DNA of 64,000 bases from Cristatella mucedo (taxonomy: Eukaryota > Bryozoa > Phylactolaemata > Cristatellidae): assembly GCA_009760855.2 (NCBI GenBank), contig WPIO01000014.1:1391001-1455000 (forward strand), in the 5' to 3' direction. The translations under genes were made by a program, and so were the position numbers. The notes under the pieces are model-generated. The model was not told the DNA's origin and made no database searches. It was given only the letters and a program-made list of their open reading frames with translations. Below, piece by piece: positions 57,212 to 64,000 of this stretch; within the stretch, counting starts at the first letter, position 1; every line of letters starts with the position of its first letter.

Positions 57212-57894
57212 TTTCATTGACTTTGTGACGTGGTGGATGCGATGACGCTAATTTGGTGACACACAAGTGTCAGCCAACTTTGTGCTTTAGCGATCGCAGC
57301 TACGACTGGCGAATCGGTAATAGTGAGTCGAAAGTCGATCAGCGGGTATATGCTCATAAGAGCATTGCTGGCTTTGTTTAAAAAACACCACACACTGCCT
57401 AACTAAATTCGAGGCAGATAAGCGTGGATTTTTGTTAAGACGATGCCAGCAATGAGCCCAATAAGTCGAAGGCAATCGCTATTGCAGCTTAGAGGGCAGG
57501 GAGGAGCCTTGCGCAAGTGCCTACTGATCCAGCTCGTTTGTAGCAGGATTTGTCATGCGTTAGCAAGGATTAGCGTCACTGCGTCAGCTACGTTTGTGAC
57601 CCAACAACGTTCGTGCTTAAGTTGCTACACGGTGCTTCAAAAGTTACTGCTGCCCGGTGAAGCTAGCGACGAGCGATAAGCCCGCTTTCTGGCTGCTGCA
57701 GCGCTCTATGAATAATGCCGATCCTTTCGAACCGTCAGCCAATAGTCAATAGCGTGTATAGTGAATAGTGTTTAGCGTGAATTTTGGCTAGTATTTACTC
57801 TAGCTCCGCAGACGCCATTTAGCAATCGCACAGAAGCAGCGTCGAGCACCACCCACCTTAGCTCCGAAGTCAAGTGTGCATGCTTTCCGCTACA
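57212..57894. other. Unassigned sequence
   Basis: No gene or element recognised. Confidence 0.3.
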
Positions 57895-58110
57895 AGTATA
57901 ATAATAAAAATGATAATGATAATAATAATGCACTTGATACAGTGCCCTCAGAGAACTCAATCTCTCTCTAGGCGCTTTACATTTGCTGCAAAGGGAAATG
58001 CAATTGAATGGTGAGTAACATCATGCTTGATAAACAACATGAATAACATGGTTTGGGGTGACATGCACAGGGTCGGCATGCAAATGTGGTTAGTGGCATT
58101 GCAAACATGT
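57895..58110 (-). mobile_element. LINE family 1, 3' end on the - strand
   Basis: As read on +: an ATAATGATAATAATAATGCA tail, CAGTGCCCTCAGAGAACTCA, CTAGGCGCTTTACATTTGCT, AATGGTGAGTAACATCATGC, then the TGACATGCACAGGGTCGGCA 3' UTR repeat. It abuts a + strand LINE copy, so two truncated copies sit 5' to 5'. Confidence 0.8.
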
Positions 58111-58790
58111 AGGCCTGCTTAAACAGGGATACAATATCCAGGTTGGTCCATGCTATTTGTGGAATTCCGTCTCGACTTCTGCAACTCACTACTCGCAGGA
58201 CTTCCGACCTGTGCAATAAGGCGCTCACAGTTGCTGAAAAACTCAGCAGCCAGGCTTGTGTGTCATGAACGTCGCAGTTGCCACATTACGCTATACCACG
58301 TTTCACCGACCTGCACTGACTCCCCATCAAGCAGCGTGTCTACTTAAAGGTTCTGTCACTCACTTTTATATCCCTTCAGTCTCTTGCTCCAAGCTGCCCA
58401 CTCGAACTGCTCCCCAATCACGCCAGGCGTCGTACTACCAGCTGTTCTGACTCAAGCGGTTTAGCCGTGCTTCGAACCAACCTCAAATCCATTGGCGACC
58501 CCGACTTTATTTGCGTGCTCCCAAAGCTTGGAACTCATTCCCTACTGAAGTCACGACATCCTCTTACTTGACGACATTTAAGAAGAAGCTAAAAAGCACT
58601 CCTGCTCCTCACAGCATTTGCTACGGTCTGTGTAAATTGTTCGTCGCGTGCTTATGAGCGTTTGACACTATGCATGTTATCGCTAACAGATTGAAAGGAT
58701 TCCTTTACAGCGTTGTGTATTTCTAGAAAGAGATTTAGTTATCTTAGGAAGAAAACCAATATAATAATATTATTATTATTACTTAACATT
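58111..58790 (+). mobile_element. LINE family 1, C-terminal copy, decayed
   Basis: LDFCNSLLAGLPTCAIRRSQ, LKNSAARLVCHERRSCHITL, then frameshifts, CTCAAATCCATTGGCGACC and AAGCTTGGAACTCATTCC blocks. 3' stem-loop TTTCTAGAAAGAGATTTAGT and an AATATTATTATTATT tail. Confidence 0.8.
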
Positions 58791-59169
58791 CCTGGCAGAC
58801 TTAAAGGCCAACAATGAAGCGACGGAAGGAGCTGAGAAGGTGTGGGAGGAGTAGTGACGATGGAACGCTTGCTTTGTATGGAAATAATTTGTACTTGCAT
58901 TTATCTTGCTGACAAAAAAGTGCGAAAAAAGATCTACCGTACTAGATCGCACAAGGACCGCTAGATGAGGTGCTGACATGGGAGTGGTTAAGAAGACGGT
59001 TAGTGGTCAACGTCGGGATTTTTTTATTATGCATTTTTATTTTTTTATCTGTGCGTTAAGGTTAGAATGTGCTTGATCTAAGATGGATTGGCACGATCTG
59101 GAACAGTCCTTGCCAGAAAGTTGATAGACAGTCAGTCCTGATCTTGCTTATGGTTTCTCTAGCTTTCGC
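58791..59169. other. Unassigned sequence
   Basis: Nothing recognised. Confidence 0.3.
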
Positions 59170-59870
59170 TCAGTACTCCTGGCTGGTTTAATTTATAGAA
59201 CAAATCGCATGCCACCTTGGTGAGGGCATATACAGAGGTCAGAGGCCAGAGGAGCAAACTCCGCCCGCAGATTGGCTACTGTGGCGTTGAAGCATTCCAC
59301 CAGTAAGGGCGAGATGGAAGGAGGAAGATAAGCGCGTATGGACAGCTTCAATCTCAAGGATGCTTTCGTGATTCGAAGGTGATTTAGGATATTGAAGGGG
59401 ATACAAGCTGCAGATTGAATGAAATCCACCAGTGGTCAGGTGTATAGAATTGAGTAAGGTTAGGAATAGATAGCATAAACTTGTGGGAGAATATTTGATC
59501 GAGTGTGTGGCCTTTGTTGTGAGCAAGGCGATGTAAATGAGCCATAGGAGGAAATAAATCAGTCAACGTACGAAATCTGGCACATAAGGGGTCATTTGGG
59601 TCATCAAAGTGAATGTTGAAATCACCCAATACAAGGAAAGGCGATTTATTGAGCACTAAATAGAAACGAGATAAAAAACCTGGAAACAAAATAAGACTTT
59701 GTACCAGGGGCGATAGGTTAATGCCGCTGTGCGAAACTTTCTTTCTTTTGGAGGCATTGATTACAGGTGCTTCGAAAGCAGATGCTGGATTTAGGGTTGA
59801 GTGGTCGAAGCATTGAAATATAAGTTCAGCGCAGCGCATTTGAAAATATGACCCGGGAATTCATCATCAT
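59170..59870 (-). mobile_element. LINE endonuclease-domain fragment
   Basis: The - frame 59384-59839 reads KSPFLVLGDFNIHFDDPNDP, then THLHRLAHNKGHTLDQIFSH-like sequence (seen as AHLHRLAHNKGHTLDQIFSH) and FYTPDHWWISFNLQL. GDFN and the following GHTLD and SDH-like (PDHWW) motifs are landmarks of the APE-type endonuclease of CR1/L2/Jockey-group LINEs. The usual SDH is changed to PDH and frames shift near 59400, where sequence continues as FNATVANLRAEFAPLASD. It is a dead copy, 5' and 3' truncated. Confidence 0.8.
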
Positions 59871-60310
59871 TCACGAAATCAATCCCAATCTGGTTTCAAA
59901 CAGATGGCTCAGAACTATATTAGGTAGAAAAGGCCAACTCGAATGAAAAGCTTCTTGAGTGAAAATATTCTTGAGAGAGATCTAAGCTTGCTTGAAATCT
60001 GACTCCATTTCTGAAACGTTAAGACAGTTTTTTGGATCAAAGGTAAATTAAAGTCTTGTTTTCATATAGTTAAGAAGACCATTAAAATTTTTTTAGTCCA
60101 TATTATTATTAATTCTAAAATTAAAAGCACGCAGACATGTAAAAAGTCAGGATATCGTTGGATAGGAAATCCAGCCAAAGGCAGAAGTGCGACAGAGGTG
60201 CGTGTGAGTGTATATCAAGAATGCTGTCAGTAGAGGTATGAGACGATTGACGGACATGTCCTTCCTAAGCAGGCCGTGGACTCAATTGAGAATATGAACA
60301 AGTGTGTATG
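59871..60310. other. Unassigned sequence
   Basis: AT-rich; no gene recognised. Confidence 0.3.
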
Positions 60311-60420
60311 GAATTCTAACGAACTTAATCTCTACCCAGGTGCTTTACGTATGCCGCAGGGGTCGAGCCCACGGCCTTAGTCGCTAAAGGAAAGCGCCTG
60401 ATCCCTGCGCCAAAACAGGG
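60311..60420 (-). mobile_element. SINE family A, variant head subfamily
   Basis: On the - strand: TTTTGGCGCAGGGATCAGGC, GGCCGTGGGCTCGACCCCTG, CATACGTAAAGCACCTGGGT, AGAGATTAAGTTCGTTAGAA. The head resembles 11321-11457 and the tail is cut before the AT run. Confidence 0.6.
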
Positions 60421-61599
60421 TGAACTGCCAAAATGATTCCTGTCAGCAGCTCACTAGTCAAGGGTTTCACGGCACCAGTCATTGACAGAGTTCTGCTTAG
60501 CTGCATAGTGGCGAGCAGATGTGGAGTATCATAGCCATACAGTTTACAGTTTACAGTTTTTAGCCATAGCCATACAGTTTCTAGCTAACGGAAGAACAAC
60601 TTACAGCTTGCCAGTGCATCTTGTGGGTCTAGGCAGCTGGCTAGATGGTCAATGTGAAGCGTGCGCCCTACGCATTGCATACCGCTATGTCGATCCTAAG
60701 CCTCACTAATTCAGGTAGTGGTATTTCGCGTTCATCCTATACAGACCTATCGCCCGTAGCTTACCAAATGGCAACGGCTGATCACCGAAATTCCGCAAGC
60801 AGTATTATAAAACATCTCTGAAACGCGAAAAGCTCACAGAATCGTCTGCACATTGCAACTGGTGCGGCAGGAGACTCGGGCAGACTCGCTGCAAGCTTAC
60901 AGCAGTGAATGCTCAGGGCGGCGACTCGCCAACAGGCAGACTATCGCCAAAAACGAGACGTAAGCTAGTCACATTTTCTTGTTTGTATATCAGCCAGGTC
61001 AAAATTACATTGGGGTCCCGGGAGACGAACGCCTCGAGTAGCGAACAATCTGGGTCACGAAGACCCGGGTTCGCGAAAAAAAAAAGCTTTCCTAGGTTTC
61101 CAAAAAATCAGCTGGTACGAGTTTCCAGACAAGCACCGTAAGGCTAAAGAATTCACCCGCGCCAATTTAATGAGAGCCATGTGGAGCAGCGAAGGCGCCG
61201 AGTGCACAGTGCAGTTACAGCGATGAAGGAAGGTCGGATGAAGGAAGAGTAAAACCTGCGCGATGAGTGAAGACAAACCGTATAAAGCTTCCGCACCACG
61301 AGTGGAGAAGCATTTTAAATATTGGTTTACGTTTTCCCTTGTCTTTTTTCAATGGAGGAACGATATTTCGGCGGGTTTGCGAACGAATTAAATTTTTTTT
61401 CTAGTACCGTAGGGCAAATCACGATACGATTTGCGAGGGACTCGCATTCGGAGCCCAGTCCGGGCAATGATCAGGTTCGTAAAACGAGAGCTCACTATAA
61501 CGTATCTCCGCATTTAAATGGACTAAGCCTCAGTGGCTAAGTGGGGGTTAAGCTCAATATTTCTTTTCTAAAGGGCATGCAGGTCTCAAGTGGCTGTAG
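60421..61599. other. Unassigned sequence
   Basis: A local duplication of CATAGCCATACAGTTT (60530-60580). Frames at 60905-61141 (+) and elsewhere are unrecognised. Confidence 0.3.
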
Positions 61600-61830
61600 G
61601 TGGCGCATACGACAGCCACCAGACTTCATCTCACAAAACTAAGAAAGCATAAAGCATAACTGAGTAAGAAGGACAATCGAGGAAGTGAGAAGCACATGAC
61701 GCCCGCAAAGGTTTCGGCAGAGTCGGCAGGAGCAGAGATGATGTAATTGCGTAATATTTATGGAATTGATTTTTAGAGTCCAAAAAAGCTCTCTTTTAGA
61801 GGCAAAAGCCTCTGTCGCCCGCGCCAGCAG
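61600..61830 (-). mobile_element. LINE family 2 fragment, decayed
   Basis: The - strand parallels 31690-31930 and 8290-8515: GCCAGACTTCATCTCACAAA, GGACAATCGAGGAAGTGAGA, GTAATTGCGTAATATTTATG and GCCTCTGTCGCCCG blocks (as read on +). Frames are lost. Confidence 0.5.
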
Positions 61831-62724
61831 TCTATAATTGAAAGAACGGAACGGCTAATTTGTTGTCCTGGGACACGGGCACGAGGAGGCTGAAACCTCC
61901 ACAGGAGCTCAGCTATTTATGAAGGACCCAATTCATGCGGGCCTTTCACGCCTGATTGAGAATTCTAATTTTACTCTGCATCCGTTGATCAACGGGGAGC
62001 CATCGCAGCTCCTTCGTCAAGAGCTGAACTTTTTGGGTCTGTTAATCAAACTTGTAGCCGTAGTCGTAGCCAGCTGCAGAGGCCAAACAGTTTCTTTGGC
62101 ATCCGTACCCAAACTGAATTGAGGCATCCAAGCGCAGACAAAACCCTAGACCTCATAAAATCTTAGAGCCAGACACTAAGGGGGTAAAACCCAAGTCCTA
62201 GATAGTGATCTATCATGATGACTAGCTGTAGATGCGTTCGTCTGAATGAAGTTCTTAACCGCCAATAATCCGGCTGAAAGGATGCTTAATTACGAGCACC
62301 TTACGATGGTCGTACTACGGGTCCATCGATTTGAAGAGCAAATAAGCTCATTCTGTCATTAACTTTAGGGTTACTTAAAAGGAGGGGTTCGGTGTTGTGA
62401 CCATTTAGCTTAAAGAAATAGCGCGATATCCAGGACGGAATGTGTGCAAGGCAGGCAGGTATTCAGTTGAGCAGTTTCAGCACGTTATGCTGACGATTCG
62501 AGTGATAAGTCCGGTTGGATATTGTCGGCACAGAGATTTTCGAGAGTCTTGAAGTAAAAGGAAGAGAGACTGAATAATAATTAGCTAGAACTTTAAAATC
62601 TAATCAAGAATTTTTACGTATCTATCAAACGATGACGATTCGAATGGCTTAGGCATAATTTCTTTATCCAGCAAAGTAGTAAAAGCTTGAGTTATTGCTG
62701 AGCGAGTAAGTCAACAAGTGAGTA
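61831..62724. other. Unassigned sequence
   Basis: No gene or element recognised. Confidence 0.3.
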
Positions 62725-62833
62725 AAAACGGCTATCACCACCGCTTGCAGTTGGCAGTAAATGATTGCAGGATTCGAACTCACGACCTCGGTCGTGAAGA
62801 GCGAGCATCTTACCTCTTGGGCTATCACGGCCC
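62725..62833 (-). mobile_element. SINE family B, clean head
   Basis: On the - strand: GGCCGTGATAGCCCAAGAGG, TAAGATGCTCGCTCTTCACG, ACCGAGGTCGTGAGTTCGAA, TCCTGCAATCATTTACTGCC, AACTGCAAGCGGTGGTGATA and GCCGTTTTTAC. Box A (TGATAGCCCAAGAGG) and box B (GAGTTCGAATCC) are both good. The body stops after the hairpin. Confidence 0.75.
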
Positions 62834-62839
62834 TAATAA

Positions 62840-63620
62840 AGATTCAAAAGTGCAGGGTTTGCAAGCGAGGTCTTTTTTAAAGACCAATTGAGGTACCCAC
62901 TTCGGCGTCGTAAGTCCTGAAAAATATCTACAGAGATGATGCAGATGATTCTGATCCAAAGCGTGAATAGAGGCGTAGATGAAGTGGAGGCTCGAATATA
63001 TCTATGCAAGTTTTCAATGCTGACGGTAGAAAAATCGCCAGCCACAGAATTAATATCCGCAGAGTGAGTTAGCTCAGCCTTATCAAGCAAAGTTTTCATC
63101 GTCTCGTAAAATATTTAGATTCTAACTGGAGATGCTATATTTTTCGAGAGAAACGATAAGCTCTGGCATTCCTAAGCTCCCCCCCACCGGTGTAGGCGCG
63201 AATGTAGTCTTCTAACCCGACTAGGTCGGCGTCAGAGACCAGTTTCTTAAATCGGCTCTCAAGAGTGTGCTCTCTATTCGTTTGAAGGACAGCTTTTAGG
63301 CGATCACGCTCTTCGTTGAGAGCACTCCCGAGCTTAACATTTTAACAGCATCAGCGGGAGTCTCCAGGCCATCATCCGGGTCCAGAGGCAGATCAAGAAG
63401 ACCTGCATAGCGAACAGATTTAAAGGAATTCCAGCTATCAATGCTTTTACAGCTTCGTTGCTGAAACAACTTGATTCTGACGCTCTCTTACGAAGGCATA
63501 TCAGTGGTAAATGAAATTGAGCCATGATCCGAGATTGTAAACGAGCATGCAACGAGATCACTTTGGTCACGATCTTTTGTGATCGCGAGGTTCAGATCGT
63601 GGCGGTGGCGTGTGCGTTGA
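62840..63620 (-). mobile_element. LINE endonuclease C-terminus and EN-RT linker, decayed
   Basis: The - strand reads HDLNLAITKDRDQSDLVACS, then FTISDHGSISFTTDM, then a linker with SIDSWNSFKSVRYAGLLDLP and DDGLETPADAVKMLSS. ISDH followed by a charged linker is the expected order after the GDFN/GHTLD motifs in CR1/L2-type LINEs. Stops are present. It may be from the same family as 59170-59870. Confidence 0.55.
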
Positions 63621-64000
63621 ACCAAGACGAAAGTCTCCGAGCCATCGAGAGCTGAGAATTGAGCTCACGTGGCTGTTTCTATGGTCTGCGAAAGGAAAAA
63701 ACACGCCCCTTCAAATAATTAAATATCGTGCTGCTCAACAACGCTTCTTATCGAAAGCAGCAGACCATAATCAGTCTTCAGATGAAGGTCAATGGCTCAG
63801 CTCAACAGGCGGTCGTCGCCGGGCTGCAAGACATTGCGAACGAAGCAGAATTAAAAGTTCGTGGTTCAGAAACGGTTGAAACAAGCTTTTCCGATCTCAT
63901 GCAAAGTAAAACTGCGAACCGGAAAGCCACAAAGAGGCTGAGGTCCCAGCTGACAAAGATGGCCAGATGACTTTATTCCCCTCCACACAATGGCCGGCAC
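63621..64000. other. Unassigned sequence at the window edge
   Basis: A + frame at 63728-63970 (AVVAGLQDIANEAELKVRGS, SDLMQSKTANRKATKRLRSQ) is Lys/Arg-rich and coiled-coil-like but unrecognised; it ends in TGA at about 63970. Confidence 0.25.

Overview
The window comes from a metazoan nuclear genome, most likely an invertebrate bilaterian. It has spliced coding exons with GT-AG borders, CpG-rich islands, long microsatellites, and many broken non-LTR retrotransposons and tRNA-derived SINEs. There is no operon structure, no bacterial gene density, no rRNA and no convincing functional tRNA. I cannot name the species from the sequence.

The one clear host gene is a lin-41/TRIM71 orthologue on the + strand. 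It has two recognised coding exons, 38667-39035 and 48625-50637, separated by a 9.6 kb phase-0 intron. The joined product is 793 aa: RING finger, a partial B-box 1, B-box 2, coiled coil, filamin-like domain and six NHL repeats ending at the stop codon. The first exon lies in a CpG-rich island (about 36900-40600) with a (GGC)n tract about 0.5 kb before the ATG. The 3' UTR has a perfect 8-mer let-7 seed match 50 nt after the stop, with upstream bases placed for supplementary pairing. This is the let-7/lin-41 heterochronic arrangement. The intron falls inside B-box 1, and its first zinc-ligand half is missing from both exons, so a small exon may be unrecognised in the intron.

Almost everything else is repeat. 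1-2120, 20330-23460, 31685-32260, 34630-35605, 52316-55860 and 56755-58790 hold relics of CR1/L2-type LINEs, at least two families judged by their C-terminal sequence. They share a 3' stem-loop and an ATT-rich microsatellite tail. At least nine copies of one tRNA-headed SINE (family A) end in the same stem-loop, so a LINE/SINE tail partnership is visible inside the window. A second tRNA-headed SINE (family B, seven copies) has a different, hairpin-forming body. Endonuclease-type LINE relics lie on the - strand at 59170-59870 and 62840-63620.

Intron 1 of lin-41 also holds a 187-bp hAT MITE that strongly resembles the SPIN (Space Invaders) family, flanked by a 7/8-matching 8-bp target duplication; an 18.7-copy 12-bp minisatellite; and a 265-bp pure (GA)n tract. 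Elsewhere there are a perfect 34-bp palindrome (12944-12977), a 53-bp near-perfect hairpin inside a LINE relic (20505-20557), and several microsatellites. Long stretches (2.1-9.2 kb, 9.4-13.5 kb, 14.5-18 kb, 23.5-26.4 kb, 28-31.6 kb, 32.5-34.6 kb) show nothing I can name. No new multi-gene system is visible. The best candidates for follow-up are the let-7 site, the split B-box 1 and the SPIN-like insertion.
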